From positions 49,652-113,651 of the forward strand of contig NZ_CANLDD010000008.1 in the NCBI RefSeq assembly GCF_947489355.1: 64,000 bases of DNA. Direction: 5' to 3'. The notes under the pieces are model-generated. The model saw only the letters and a program-made list of their open reading frames with translations. It was not told the origin of the DNA and did not search any database. Positions within the stretch are counted from its first letter, which is position 1. Each line of letters opens with the position of its first letter. This document shows positions 17,079 through 25,834 of this stretch, in pieces. The translations under genes and the position numbers were made by a program. This DNA comes from an uncultured Microbulbifer sp. Lineage in GTDB: Bacteria > Pseudomonadota > Gammaproteobacteria > Pseudomonadales > Cellvibrionaceae.

Positions 17079-17849
17079 ATGCATTTGAAAAAAAGCCTGG
17101 CAGCGGTCATTGCGGCATTGACCGTATCCGGCGCCGCAACGGCGGAAACGGTTGATATTGCCATTATGTACACCGCGCCAGCGGCGCAGCATACCGGTGA
17201 CATCTCTGCCAAAATCGATAGCTACATCAGCTACGCCAATAATTCATTTCGCAGAAACGGTGTGGATATTCAGCTTCGCCTGGTTGATAGCTGGCGTGCC
17301 ACCAGTTCGGACCTGCGGGTGAATGAAGATACCCTGGACTTGATTACCTTCCACAGAACCGTCACTAACTGGCGCGCATCGGAAAACGCCGATATGGTGG
17401 TTATGCTGGGCAAGGCGGAGGAGCAGGTCATTGATGGCAGTACCTATATTACCTGTGGTATCGCCTGGGTTGGTCAGGGCGCGAACGGCAGAATGTATGC
17501 CAGTGCCCGCGATCGCGCCTACAGCGTTACCGGTGTCGACTGCGGTTACAACACCTTCGTGCACGAGCTTGGTCACAATATGGGGCTGACACATTCCACC
17601 AAACAGGGGGATCGCACCGGCGGGGTTTACTCCTTTGGTCTGGGACACGGCGTTGACAACCGGTTTTCCACCATCATGGCGTATCCCTGGCGGTACGGTG
17701 CCAATGTCACCCAGTATGACTGGTTCTCCGATCCGGACTGGAACGAGTGCGGCGGCCTACCATGTGGCGAGCGCAGAAATGGTGTGGACATTTCCAACGC
17801 CTATCGGGCCCTTGGGCCGATCGTGGATGACATCGCATCCTACTATTAA
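17079..17849 (+). CDS. Secreted reprolysin-like zinc metalloprotease without prodomain
   Basis: 256 residues with a signal peptide (LKKSLAAVIAALTVSGAATA-ET). The catalytic domain begins at once (VDIAIMYTAPAAQHTGDISA), with no propeptide. The zinc motif is HELGHNMGLTH from about residue 162, the extended HExxHxxGxxH of metzincins, and STIMAYPWR about 45 residues later supplies the Met-turn. Four Cys in the domain suggest disulfides, fitting an exported enzyme. AATAGGAG precedes the ATG by 7 bases. The upstream gene encodes a separate prodomain-like membrane protein. Target proteins are unknown. Confidence 0.85.
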   Translation: MHLKKSLAAVIAALTVSGAATAETVDIAIMYTAPAAQHTGDISAKIDSYISYANNSFRRNGVDIQLRLVDSWRATSSDLRVNEDTLDLITFHRTVTNWRASENADMVVMLGKAEEQVIDGSTYITCGIAWVGQGANGRMYASARDRAYSVTGVDCGYNTFVHELGHNMGLTHSTKQGDRTGGVYSFGLGHGVDNRFSTIMAYPWRYGANVTQYDWFSDPDWNECGGLPCGERRNGVDISNAYRALGPIVDDIASYY

Positions 17850-17883
17850 AGGTGGCGGGCTGGGCCCGCTGGGAAGTAAGCGG

Positions 17884-17907
17884 AAAAATAGGGCTGCAGG
17901 CCCTATT
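17884..17907 (-). terminator. Probable terminator facing the DUF4870 gene
   Basis: AATAGGGC and GCCCTATT form an 8-bp stem; on the minus strand five T follow. It can end transcription from the DUF4870 gene. A GCGGGC/GCCCGC hairpin at 17855-17869 may serve the protease on the plus strand. Confidence 0.55.
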
Positions 17908-18015
17908 GGCGAGCACCACTATTGATCCGGTTACCCAATAGGTTGTGGGATCAATGCGGCACAGGGAGGTGGCGCCACCGGCCGGGGAGTGCCCTTGAAA
18001 ACCGGCTCGGATTGT

Positions 18016-18390
18016 TCAAGGCACCCGGTTTCCCGATTGAAAAAAGTCAATACTGAGGGGATAGCGCCAAAATATTCCGTCGTTGGCCCTGATCGCGCCG
18101 ATAAGGATAAACACAATATTGAGCAGAGCGAGTAGCAGCAGTCCCAACAGACCTATGCCGATCAGTATTAAAAGGGTGCAGGCAATAGAGTAGAGAAGCA
18201 GGCTCAGCATCCAGTTGAAAATCATTTTTCCGTGCCTGTCGACTTCTGCACAGTGATCCTTGGTGGTCGCCCACAGAATGATAGGCAGTACAAATCCTGC
18301 GCCGGGAATGATGATCCAGGCCAATTGGCTCAGATGCAGCAGCATTAAAAAGGTGTTTCTTTTTAAGCCCCAGGGTTTGTATGTTTCCAT
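18016..18390 (-). CDS. DUF4870 (Tic20-like) small membrane protein
   Basis: 124 residues with three or four hydrophobic helices. The family core is visible: MLLHLSQLAWIIIPGAGFVL, then PIILWATTKDHCAEVDRHGK, then the long helix LLLYSIACTLLILIGIGLLG. DUF4870 proteins are small inner-membrane proteins of unknown function, structurally like Tic20. The unit is monogenic, between a terminator on the left and the Lrp-type regulator on the right. Confidence 0.8.
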   Translation of the reverse strand: METYKPWGLKRNTFLMLLHLSQLAWIIIPGAGFVLPIILWATTKDHCAEVDRHGKMIFNWMLSLLLYSIACTLLILIGIGLLGLLLLALLNIVFILIGAIRANDGIFWRYPLSIDFFQSGNRVP

Positions 18391-18550
18391 TGCAGGTCAC
18401 TCCCGATTATTTTTGTTGGCAAAAGGGTTTCCCTGGGCCCGCTGCCCGGTTGTTGTATACCCCGCTGGATGTTCGCCTTTGGAATCGTTGCACAACTGTG
18501 TGGCCTTGTCCGGTTGTCGGATCAAAATACAAAGCCCACTTGCCTCTTTG

Positions 18551-19042
18551 TCACTCCTCCCGTTTCTCCAGCAACTGATCCAGCGGCAGCTCGGTATGGT
18601 AGCGCACCTGTTTTAGGGAGAAGCTGCTCTTGATATGGTCGATGCCCGGTAACTCGGTGAGTTTTTTATCGAGAAACGCCTGGTAGGCCTGCAGGTTGGG
18701 TACCACAACACGCAGCAGGTAGTCGAAATCACCGGTCATCAGGTAACACTCCATGACTTCTGGCCATTGGCCGATCACGGACTCGAAATCCTGTAGTTCC
18801 TTTTTCACCTGGTGGTTCAGAGTGACCTGGATAAACACGCTCACCGGCAGGCCCACTTTCTCCGGTTCCAGCAGGGTGACTGCGCGTTTGATAAAACCCT
18901 GTTCGTGCAGGTTCTTTACCCGCCGTGAGCAAGGGGAGGGCGAGAGGCACACCTTCTCCGCCAGTTCAATATTCGCAATGGTGGCGTCCCCTTGCAGAAT
19001 TTCCAGGATTTTTTTATCAATGGCATCGGGTAAATAGGCCAT
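18551..19042 (-). CDS. Lrp/AsnC-family transcriptional regulator
   Basis: 163 residues. N-terminal winged helix-turn-helix (DKKILEILQGDATIANIELA, then KVCLSPSPCSRRVKNLHEQG) and C-terminal RAM/AsnC ligand-binding domain (ECYLMTGDFDYLLRVVVPNL, then HIKSSFSLKQVRY). Such regulators sense amino acids and often control the adjacent divergent gene. Here that is the indolepyruvate oxidoreductase, which acts on aromatic amino-acid-derived keto acids. ATG 19042 is preferred over an upstream start at 19108 because it gives the usual N-terminus (MAYLPDAIDKKIL). Confidence 0.88.
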   Translation of the reverse strand: MAYLPDAIDKKILEILQGDATIANIELAEKVCLSPSPCSRRVKNLHEQGFIKRAVTLLEPEKVGLPVSVFIQVTLNHQVKKELQDFESVIGQWPEVMECYLMTGDFDYLLRVVVPNLQAYQAFLDKKLTELPGIDHIKSSFSLKQVRYHTELPLDQLLEKREE

Positions 19043-19606
19043 GGCTTTATTCCGTATGTCGAGGCTCTGAATCAACTCCGGCGCTTTCCGCGGCTTCAGT
19101 TTGATCAACCTGGCCGGTGCCAGCAGGCAATGTGCCGCTGGGCGGGCTTCGGCTGCAGCGCCGGATTATCCCCCCTGCGGGGGTATTGCTGTTAAAGGGG
19201 TCTCTGGTTGTGACCTGTTTGGGCTTTACCTGTATCTTCCCCGCGCTATTGCCAGGTTTCAAGGGTTCAGTGCCTATGCCACCAGCAGAAAGCCTGGGTC
19301 TGGTATTGCGCCCCGGCAGCGCGCTGCTGTCGGGGCTCTTAATTGTTATATCCCTCAAAACCCCGCGAACTAGGTGATTTGTTGCCACCAGCGGGCACCC
19401 TTTAGCGATTTGTGACCGCATTATGCCTTAGCTGGGTTTATTTTGGTATGACCTGCCCGGTCGGGCGATGTTAGTTTTAGCGGTTATTCACACGGGCTCG
19501 AGACGGTGTTGCAGGCGGTTTGGCAGGCGCCTGGGGAATTTTGGCGGCGCCCACCGGCCGTTGCCGGCGAGCGAGAAAAGCAAAAACGAATCAGTAGGTG
19601 GTATCC
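19043..19606. other. Divergent intergenic region between the Lrp regulator and the oxidoreductase
   Basis: About 560 bases. It must hold both promoters and probably Lrp sites. CCCCC/GGGGG form a tight hairpin near 19166-19185. Short ORFs here (for example 19117-19377) have no ribosome site or recognisable domain and are not called. Confidence 0.5.
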
Positions 19607-22600
19607 ATGGCAATGGTTGAAGGCGATCAGGAACTGGGTTTTGATACGGCGTATTCCCTCAAAGCCGCATTCACCCGCGAATCCGGCCGGATCTTTTTGA
19701 CGGGTATCGACGCGCTGGTACGTCTGCCCCTGATGCAAAAACGCTTGGATGAACAAGCCGGCCTCCATACCGCCGGTTTTATCTCCGGTTATCGCGGGTC
19801 GCCTCTGGGCGGCTATGACCAGGCGCTGTGGCGCCACAAAAAACTGCTCGCCGGGCAGGATATCCACTTTGAGCCCGGTATCAACGAAGACTTGGGGGCC
19901 ACCAATATCTGGGGGACCCAGCTGCTCGATCACTATCGCCAGCAGGCCACCCGCGATGGGGTCTTTGCGATCTGGTATGGCAAGGGCCACGGGGTGGACC
20001 GCAGCGCAGATGTGTTCCGCCAGGCCAATATCCAGGGCACCTCGAAGCGCGGTGGGGTGCTGGCCCTGTGCGGTGATGACCACACCGCGGAATCCTCCAT
20101 GTTTTCCCACAATACCGACCAGATTTTCGAGTCGGTGATGATGCCGCTGCTGTTTCCCGCCACTATTGAAGAGTACCTGAGCCTCGGCCTCGCCGGTATT
20201 GCCCTGTCGCGGTTTTCCGGTCTGTGGGTGGGCTTTAAGACGATTACCGAGACTGTTGAGGCGGGGGCCTCCCTGGTTGTGCCCGGGTTGCCGCAGTTTG
20301 TGCTGCCCACGGATTTCCCGCTTCCGGCCCACGGCCTCAATTACGATCCCACCCTCAACTGGCCGGCGCAGCGCCTGGAATACGAGCGGCGGCTGCTGGA
20401 AGAGCGCCTGCCGGCGGCGCAGGCGTTCGCCTATGCCAACCGCCTGGACAAGACCACCTGCGAAGCCCAGCGCAAGCGCTTTGGCATTGTGACAGTAGGC
20501 AAGGCCCACGGTGACTTGCTCGAGGCCCTGCAGTTGCTCAATCTGAATGAGGGCGACCTGCACGAGGCCGGCATCTCCATCTACAAGGTGGCCATGTCCT
20601 GGCCGCTGGAACCCAGGGGAATCGGCGCGTTTGCCGAGGGTATGGAACGGCTGCTGGTTGTGGAGGAGAAGCGCCCGCTGGTGGAGGACCAGTTGAAGAC
20701 GCAGTTGTATGGCTGGGACGATACCCGCCGCCCCAAAGTGGTGGGCAAGAGAGACCTGAACGGGGAGGATCTGCTGCCGGCAGTCTGGGGCTTAGGGCCG
20801 GATCAGGTAGCCAAGGCGATCGCGCGCTGGCTCGCAGATACCGAACTGGCGGCAAAACTGATTCCGCTGGCGCAAAAGCTCGGCGGCAATGTGCCGCAAC
20901 GGGCCTCGGGCCTGTTGGTGCGGGAGCCGATCTTCTGCGCCGGCTGCCCCCACAATACCTCCACCCGGCTGCCCGAAGGCAGCCTCGGCAGCGCCGGTAT
21001 CGGCTGCCATATTATGGCGCTGGGCAAGGGCCTGCGCACCGATACCTACTCCCATATGGGTGGGGAGGGTGCGCAGTGGGTGGGGCTGCACCGCTTCACC
21101 CGCACCGTACATATTTTCCAGAATATGGGCGACGGCACCTACAACCACTCGGGCCTGCTGGCCATTCGACAGGCAGTGGCCAGCGGGGTGAATATCACCT
21201 ATAAGATCCTGCTCAACGATGCCGTGGCCATGACCGGCGGCCAGCCCGCTGATGGCGAGGTGAGCGCGCCCAGCCTGTCGGCACAGTTGCTGGCCGAGGG
21301 GGTGGGCACAGTGGTACTGCTTAGCGAGCATCCCGAGCATTGGCACAAACATCGCAGCCAGCTCCCGGCCCAGGTGCAGATTTTGCCCCGCTCGGAATTG
21401 GACACGGTGCAGCGCCGCCTGCGCGAGACCCCCGGTGTGACGGCGATTATCTACGAACAGGTGTGTGCGGCGGAAAAGCGCCGCCGCCGCAGGAAACAGC
21501 AGTTGGCCGATCCGGCCCAAAGGCTATTGATCAACCAGCGGGTGTGCGAGGGCTGTGGGGACTGCAGTGTGCAGTCCAGTTGTATTGCGGTGGAGCCCCT
21601 GGAAACCCCCTATGGGCGCAAGCGCCAGATCAACCAGTCCAGTTGTAACAAGGACTTGCGCTGTGCCGAGGGTTTCTGCCCGAGCTTTGTCACTGTCGAG
21701 GGCGGCGCGCTGAAAAAACCACCGCTGGAAACCCTGGCGGAATCCCTGGATGCGGCCATTGCCACATTGCCCGCGGCGCCCACCGCCGCGCTGGAGCAGC
21801 CCCTGGGTATCCTGGTTGCCGGTATCGGTGGTAGCGGCGTGCTCACTGTGGCAGCGCTCCTGGGCATGGCGGCACACCTGGAAGACAAGGGCAGTACCAC
21901 GCTCTATTTCACCGGCTTGTCGCAGAAAAACGGCGCTGTGGTGGCCCATGTAAAAGTGGGCGCGCGACCACAGGATATTACCACCGCGCGTATTCGCGAC
22001 GGTGCTGCAGAGCTGTTGCTGGGCTGCGATATGGTGACCGCTGCCGGACAGCGCCCCAAGTTTGCCACGGGCAAAATGCGCGCACTGGTAAATACCGCCG
22101 AGGTGCCGGTGGCGGCCTTTGTGCGCGATAACGACCTGGCCTTCCCGGCGCAGGAAACCCGGCAGAGTATCGAGGCCCTGTGTGCCCAGTACTATGCCTT
22201 CGATGCCAACCAAACCGCGCAGGCCCTGTTCGGCGATACCCTCGCCAGCAACCTGATGATCATGGGTTTTGCCTGCCAGCAGGGTCTGCTGCCTATCGGC
22301 GAGGCGGCGCTGGAGCGCGCCATCCAACTGAACGGCGTTGCGGTGGAAAACAACCTGCGCGCCTTTCGCGCGGGGCGCCTGCTGGCGGTGGACCCGAAGC
22401 TGGTCGAGCAGCTGGCGGTGCCGGCGCAAGCGGTGAAAATGGCGGACCCCCAGGAGCCTGTGGAGCAACTGATTGCACGCCTGGCGAGAGAGCTGGGCGA
22501 ATACCAAAACGCTGCCTACGCCCGCCAGTTTACCCAACCTATCGAGCGCCTGCGCAGGGCGGAGCAGGCCCTGCCGGGCACCGGCGCCACGCTCACGCGC

Positions 22601-23119
22601 ACGGCCGCCAACAGTCTGTTCAAAGCCATGGCTTACAAGGACGAGTACGAAGTGGCGCGCCTGTACAGTGGCGAAGATTTCAAGCGCCAGTTGCGCGAGA
22701 CCTTCAGCGGCGACTTCACTCTGAAATTTCATATGGCGCCGCCGCTGCTGGCGCGGCCCGATGCCAGCGGCCGCGTGCGTAAAATGCAGTTTGGCCCCTG
22801 GATGGGCAGGCTGATGCCGCTGCTGGCGCGGGGCAAGGTATTGCGCGGTACTTTCCTGGACGTGTTTGGCTACAGCGCCGAGCGCCGCGCCGAGCGCGCC
22901 TGGTCGCGCCAGGTGTCGCAGGCGGTGGTGGCGGTGGCGGCCCGGTTGCACCCCGACAATGTCGCCGCGGCGCGGGAACTGCTGGAAATTCCGCAGCAGG
23001 TGCGCGGTTATGGCCATGTGCGCGAACAGCACTTTGCCCGGGTGAAGGCACGCTGGGAGCACCTGTTCGACCGCTTCGCCGATGGCGGCAGCGGTCAGGG
23101 TTCGGCGCTGGCGTCCTGA
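19607..23119 (+). CDS. Indolepyruvate ferredoxin oxidoreductase, fused alpha-beta form
   Basis: About 1170 residues. It oxidatively decarboxylates aryl-pyruvates (from Trp, Phe and Tyr transamination) to acyl-CoA, passing electrons to ferredoxin; it uses thiamine diphosphate. The N-terminal pyrimidine-binding part has GFISGYRGSPLGGYDQALWR and GKGHGVDRSADVFRQANIQG. The central TPP part contains GGEGAQWVGLHRFT and FQNMGDGTYNHSGLLAIRQA. A ferredoxin-like Fe-S motif (CEGCGDCSVQSSC) lies around residue 646, with a further Cys cluster (CNKDLRCAEGFCPSF). The C-terminal gamma-type domain starts at GILVAGIGGSGVLTVAALLG. ATG 19607 fits the AGGTGG ribosome site. Confidence 0.92.
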   Translation: MAMVEGDQELGFDTAYSLKAAFTRESGRIFLTGIDALVRLPLMQKRLDEQAGLHTAGFISGYRGSPLGGYDQALWRHKKLLAGQDIHFEPGINEDLGATNIWGTQLLDHYRQQATRDGVFAIWYGKGHGVDRSADVFRQANIQGTSKRGGVLALCGDDHTAESSMFSHNTDQIFESVMMPLLFPATIEEYLSLGLAGIALSRFSGLWVGFKTITETVEAGASLVVPGLPQFVLPTDFPLPAHGLNYDPTLNWPAQRLEYERRLLEERLPAAQAFAYANRLDKTTCEAQRKRFGIVTVGKAHGDLLEALQLLNLNEGDLHEAGISIYKVAMSWPLEPRGIGAFAEGMERLLVVEEKRPLVEDQLKTQLYGWDDTRRPKVVGKRDLNGEDLLPAVWGLGPDQVAKAIARWLADTELAAKLIPLAQKLGGNVPQRASGLLVREPIFCAGCPHNTSTRLPEGSLGSAGIGCHIMALGKGLRTDTYSHMGGEGAQWVGLHRFTRTVHIFQNMGDGTYNHSGLLAIRQAVASGVNITYKILLNDAVAMTGGQPADGEVSAPSLSAQLLAEGVGTVVLLSEHPEHWHKHRSQLPAQVQILPRSELDTVQRRLRETPGVTAIIYEQVCAAEKRRRRRKQQLADPAQRLLINQRVCEGCGDCSVQSSCIAVEPLETPYGRKRQINQSSCNKDLRCAEGFCPSFVTVEGGALKKPPLETLAESLDAAIATLPAAPTAALEQPLGILVAGIGGSGVLTVAALLGMAAHLEDKGSTTLYFTGLSQKNGAVVAHVKVGARPQDITTARIRDGAAELLLGCDMVTAAGQRPKFATGKMRALVNTAEVPVAAFVRDNDLAFPAQETRQSIEALCAQYYAFDANQTAQALFGDTLASNLMIMGFACQQGLLPIGEAALERAIQLNGVAVENNLRAFRAGRLLAVDPKLVEQLAVPAQAVKMADPQEPVEQLIARLARELGEYQNAAYARQFTQPIERLRRAEQALPGTGATLTRTAANSLFKAMAYKDEYEVARLYSGEDFKRQLRETFSGDFTLKFHMAPPLLARPDASGRVRKMQFGPWMGRLMPLLARGKVLRGTFLDVFGYSAERRAERAWSRQVSQAVVAVAARLHPDNVAAARELLEIPQQVRGYGHVREQHFARVKARWEHLFDRFADGGSGQGSALAS

Positions 23120-23138
23120 CCCGGCACGTTTTGGCCTG

Positions 23139-23813
23139 TTATCCGGGCCGGAAGGGGATCAGTGGGTTGAGCAGCCAGCCGCTGATCCCGGTGACGGCCA
23201 CCGGCGCGCTCACCGCAGAGAAGCACACACACGCCTGATCCTGGGTGGCTATGGGCCTGTGCACCTGGCCCGGTTGGCGCAAAATAAAATCGCCCCGGTT
23301 GTAGACGCCAAAATGGTCGGAGAAACTGCCGTGCAGCACAACCGCGAGCTCGCTCCCACGGTGATCGTGTTCGACCATCTCGCCGCCGCTGCACAAGCGG
23401 TGGAAGGCCACCTCATAGTGTTTCTGCCCGGTCCTGAGCCGGCATATCTGCAGGGAGCGGGTGATTTTTTTCCAGCGCAGGGGGACGTTTTGGGCCAGCA
23501 GTCTGCCCAGAACCGGGGGGATATCGGCGAGGGTCGCATCGGGCGCGGGAGGCGGGGGCGTTTCGCGCCGGCCGGCGATTCTGCCGGGCACCTGGTCAAT
23601 GCGCCCCATCACCTGTTCAAAGGCGCCAGCCTGCAACGGCTGCGTGGGACTTTGCTTGAGTATCGAACCGCCGAGGCTGTTTAGCGCATGGTATTGCCGG
23701 CGACACGCTGCGCACAGTTGCACATGGGCAGCGATAACCAGGCTCGGGCCTCGCGCCAGACTCCCCGAGGCATATTCCAGTAGCAGATTTTGATCCGGGT
23801 GATGACGAATCAT
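23139..23813 (-). CDS. chrR: ChrR-type zinc anti-sigma factor with cupin domain
   Basis: 224 residues. ChrR holds its ECF sigma factor inactive until singlet oxygen or related stress. The N-terminal anti-sigma domain has His5, His30, Cys34 and Cys37 (HVQLCAAC), matching the zinc ligands of Rhodobacter ChrR shifted by one residue. The C-terminal half is a cupin domain (EVAFHRLCSGGEMVEHDHRG, then LAVVLHGSFSDHFGVYNRGD) that in the family binds a second zinc and senses the stress. It lies 7 bases after the sigma gene in the same operon and converges with the indolepyruvate oxidoreductase gene (20-base gap). Confidence 0.9.
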   Translation of the reverse strand: MIRHHPDQNLLLEYASGSLARGPSLVIAAHVQLCAACRRQYHALNSLGGSILKQSPTQPLQAGAFEQVMGRIDQVPGRIAGRRETPPPPAPDATLADIPPVLGRLLAQNVPLRWKKITRSLQICRLRTGQKHYEVAFHRLCSGGEMVEHDHRGSELAVVLHGSFSDHFGVYNRGDFILRQPGQVHRPIATQDQACVCFSAVSAPVAVTGISGWLLNPLIPFRPG

Positions 23814-23820
23814 AGCGTAC

Positions 23821-24438
23821 CTACCTGCTCAATCTGCCCTGGAGTTTTTTCATTGCCAGGCGCACGCGGGACTTGACCGTGCCCAGGGGCAGTTTCAACT
23901 CTGCGGAAATCTCACTGTGGGATTTGCCCTCCATATAGGCTTTTTCCAGAATATGGCCCTGTTCCGCCGGCAGGGCTTTCAGGCCTTCGGCAATGTCCCG
24001 CTCGTTGCGTTTGTGCTGCAAAGAGAGCAGCGGCTGGCTCTCCAGGGTTTCATCCCAGATATCGGCCACATCGATAGCGTCGTCGCGGTTTCGGTGGCGC
24101 TGGCTGCGCCGCAGCATGTCGATGCGGCAGTTGCGCATGATGGTGTAGATCCAGGTGCCGGCGGAGGCTCTGCTGGCATCGAAGCGGGGGGCCTTGTGCC
24201 AGACTTTGAGCATCACCTCCTGCACCAGTTCATCGGCCGCTTCAGTATGCACTAGCGCAGCGGTGCGACTGTGGTGAAACCCTTTGATCAAGGGTGCAAA
24301 ATGCCGGAATACACGCTCAAATGCCTGCCGGTCGCGCTTTGTGCCCACAAGCGTAAGGAGGTTACACCAGTCATCTTCGCGGTCCCGGGGGTTTCTCACG
24401 GCAATTTCAATGCGATTGTGTTTGTGCGTCTGCGCCAT
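23821..24438 (-). CDS. rpoE: ECF sigma factor, RpoE of the RpoE-ChrR (ECF11) pair
   Basis: 205 residues. Region 2 is clear (ADELVQEVMLKVWHKAPRFD, then GTWIYTIMRNCRIDMLRRSQ) and region 4 ends in LKLPLGTVKSRVRLAMKKLQ. It directs RNA polymerase to stress promoters when ChrR releases it. It is the first gene of the rpoE-chrR operon. A promoter-like sequence of the same form as that in front of the divergent lipid operon precedes it, so it probably activates its own transcription. The divergent operon is the likely main target. Confidence 0.9.
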   Translation of the reverse strand: MAQTHKHNRIEIAVRNPRDREDDWCNLLTLVGTKRDRQAFERVFRHFAPLIKGFHHSRTAALVHTEAADELVQEVMLKVWHKAPRFDASRASAGTWIYTIMRNCRIDMLRRSQRHRNRDDAIDVADIWDETLESQPLLSLQHKRNERDIAEGLKALPAEQGHILEKAYMEGKSHSEISAELKLPLGTVKSRVRLAMKKLQGRLSR

Positions 24439-24471
24439 CTTAGTGGTCTTTGCGGTGTTGTCGACCCTTTC

Positions 24472-24497
24472 TACGCACCGCCGGGGCGAATGGATGC
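24472..24497 (-). promoter_or_regulatory. Candidate ECF promoter of rpoE-chrR (autoregulation)
   Basis: Read on the minus strand: GCATCC, 16 bases, CGTA. The spacing equals that of the TGATCC-N16-CGTA element on the plus strand 60 bases away, and 4 of 6 bases of the -35 match. It lies about 34 bases before the rpoE start. Confidence 0.5.
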
Positions 24498-24555
24498 TGG
24501 CGGGGCAGTTTTTTGGTCAGGCAGCCAGGCAAACTGCCAGGTTGATTTCGAACAG

Positions 24556-24583
24556 TGATCCATACTCCCTGTGCTGTCGTATT
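24556..24583 (+). promoter_or_regulatory. ECF11-type promoter of the lipid-modification operon
   Basis: TGATCC (24556-24561), 16 bases, CGTATT (24578-24583). As I recall, TGATCC and CGTA are the elements recognised by RpoE-ChrR (ECF11) sigma factors. It lies 40 bases before the first gene of the divergent operon. Confidence 0.7.
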
Positions 24584-24622
24584 TTATAAAGGTGTACAAG
24601 GCGGACTAAAACGGAAGCAGCC

Positions 24623-25054
24623 ATGAGCAGGCAAGCGCTGATACAACAAGTACAGGAGTACTACACGGATTTTCTGGTCAGGGACCCGGCGGACCTGGCC
24701 GGGATCTATAGCAAGGAGGTGGTTTTTTGCGATCCATTGCGCCGTATTGAAGGCCTCCCGGCCCTGCAGGCGCACTTTGCACACATGAGCCGGGGTTTGA
24801 CCCAGTGCCGCTTCCAGTTTGAGAAAGCCTCGATTGACCACGACAGCGCCTGTCTGCCCTGGCATATGCACTATGCCCACCAGTCCCTGCGAGGGGGCCG
24901 CCCGCTGCGCTTGCGTGGCTGCAGCCTGCTGCGCTGCTCCGATAAGGTGTTTTACCACGAGGATTTTTTTGATCTGGGCGCGATGGTCTATGAACAGGTG
25001 CCACTACTGGGCACACTGGTGCGCTTTTTCAAGGCGCGAATGGAGCGGAGTTGA
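24623..25054 (+). CDS. SnoaL/NTF2-like protein, first gene of the RpoE-controlled operon
   Basis: 143 residues with the SnoaL-like (NTF2) fold pattern: VQEYYTDFLVRDPADLAGIY, EVVFCDPLRRIEGLPALQAH and a C-terminal strand set ending VYEQVPLLGTLVRFFKARME. NTF2-like proteins act as small enzymes or binding partners; the substrate is unknown. It opens a tightly packed operon (gaps of 3 bases or overlaps) of SDR, FAD oxidoreductase, DUF1365, Cfa-like methyltransferase, DUF2878 and an unknown protein, a set typical of RpoE-ChrR regulons in gammaproteobacteria. Confidence 0.8.
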   Translation: MSRQALIQQVQEYYTDFLVRDPADLAGIYSKEVVFCDPLRRIEGLPALQAHFAHMSRGLTQCRFQFEKASIDHDSACLPWHMHYAHQSLRGGRPLRLRGCSLLRCSDKVFYHEDFFDLGAMVYEQVPLLGTLVRFFKARMERS

Positions 25055-25057
25055 GCG

Positions 25058-25834
25058 GTGAAAGAGATTCGCAACAAGACTCTGTGGGTGACCGGTGCCA
25101 GTTCCGGTATCGGTCGCGCGCTGTCGCTGCGCCTTGCCCGCCATAACAATATCGTCATTGCTTCCGGGCGCCGTTTCGAGGCTTTGGCCGAGTTGCAAAC
25201 GCACTGTCCCGAGCGTATCCGCGTACTCGATTGCGACGTGGCCGACGACGCCGCTATGACGGCCGTCCCCGAGCGTTTGGGCGCATTGAGTGGCCATCTG
25301 GATATGGTGATCGCCTGTGCCGGTACCTGCGAGTACGATGACGATCTCCAGCTTGACGGGAGCACCTACCGGCAGGTGTTCGATGCCAACTTCTTCGGTG
25401 TGGTGAATACCCTGCGCAGCGCCTTGCCGCTGCTGGCCGCCAGCCCCGCACCGGTCTTTGCCGCGTTGGGCAGCCTGTCTTCGGTGGTGCCGTTTCCCCG
25501 TGCAGAGGCCTATGGCAGCTCCAAGGCCGCGTTGGATTATTTCCTCGGCGCAGTGCGTGCAGACCTCTGCCGCACCCCCTTGAAAGTGGTGCGGATTCGC
25601 CCCGGATTTGTGCGCACCCCGCTCACCGCGCGCAATGATTTCGGGATGCCTTTTTTAATGAGTGCGGAGCAGGCCGCGGAGCGTATCGAGTTGGGCCTGT
25701 GCAAAGGGCGCAGCAGCATCGATTTTCCCCGGCGCCTGAGCTGGCCTTTGCGGTTGTTGGGCAGCTGCAGTGCGCTTTGGTTTTATCTCTTTGCGCCCAA
25801 AATGACAAGGATTCGCAGGTTAAGGAAGCGCTGA
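25058..25834 (+). CDS. Short-chain dehydrogenase/reductase
   Basis: 258 residues, GTG start 3 bases after the previous stop. Classical SDR: cofactor site TGASSGIGRALSLRLA, structural VIACAG motif (NAG equivalent) and catalytic YGSSK. The C-terminus is hydrophobic and basic (LLGSCSALWFYLFAPKMTRI), suggesting membrane contact, which fits a lipid substrate. Its stop overlaps the next ATG (TGATG). It may reduce or oxidise a fatty-acyl intermediate; this is inferred from the operon only. Confidence 0.85.
   Translation: MKEIRNKTLWVTGASSGIGRALSLRLARHNNIVIASGRRFEALAELQTHCPERIRVLDCDVADDAAMTAVPERLGALSGHLDMVIACAGTCEYDDDLQLDGSTYRQVFDANFFGVVNTLRSALPLLAASPAPVFAALGSLSSVVPFPRAEAYGSSKAALDYFLGAVRADLCRTPLKVVRIRPGFVRTPLTARNDFGMPFLMSAEQAAERIELGLCKGRSSIDFPRRLSWPLRLLGSCSALWFYLFAPKMTRIRRLRKR

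Noticed and set aside
21524..23062. 512-codon minus-strand ORF opposite the indolepyruvate oxidoreductase
   Set aside because: Shadow of a GC-rich gene; composition rich in His, Gln and Arg with no recognisable family.
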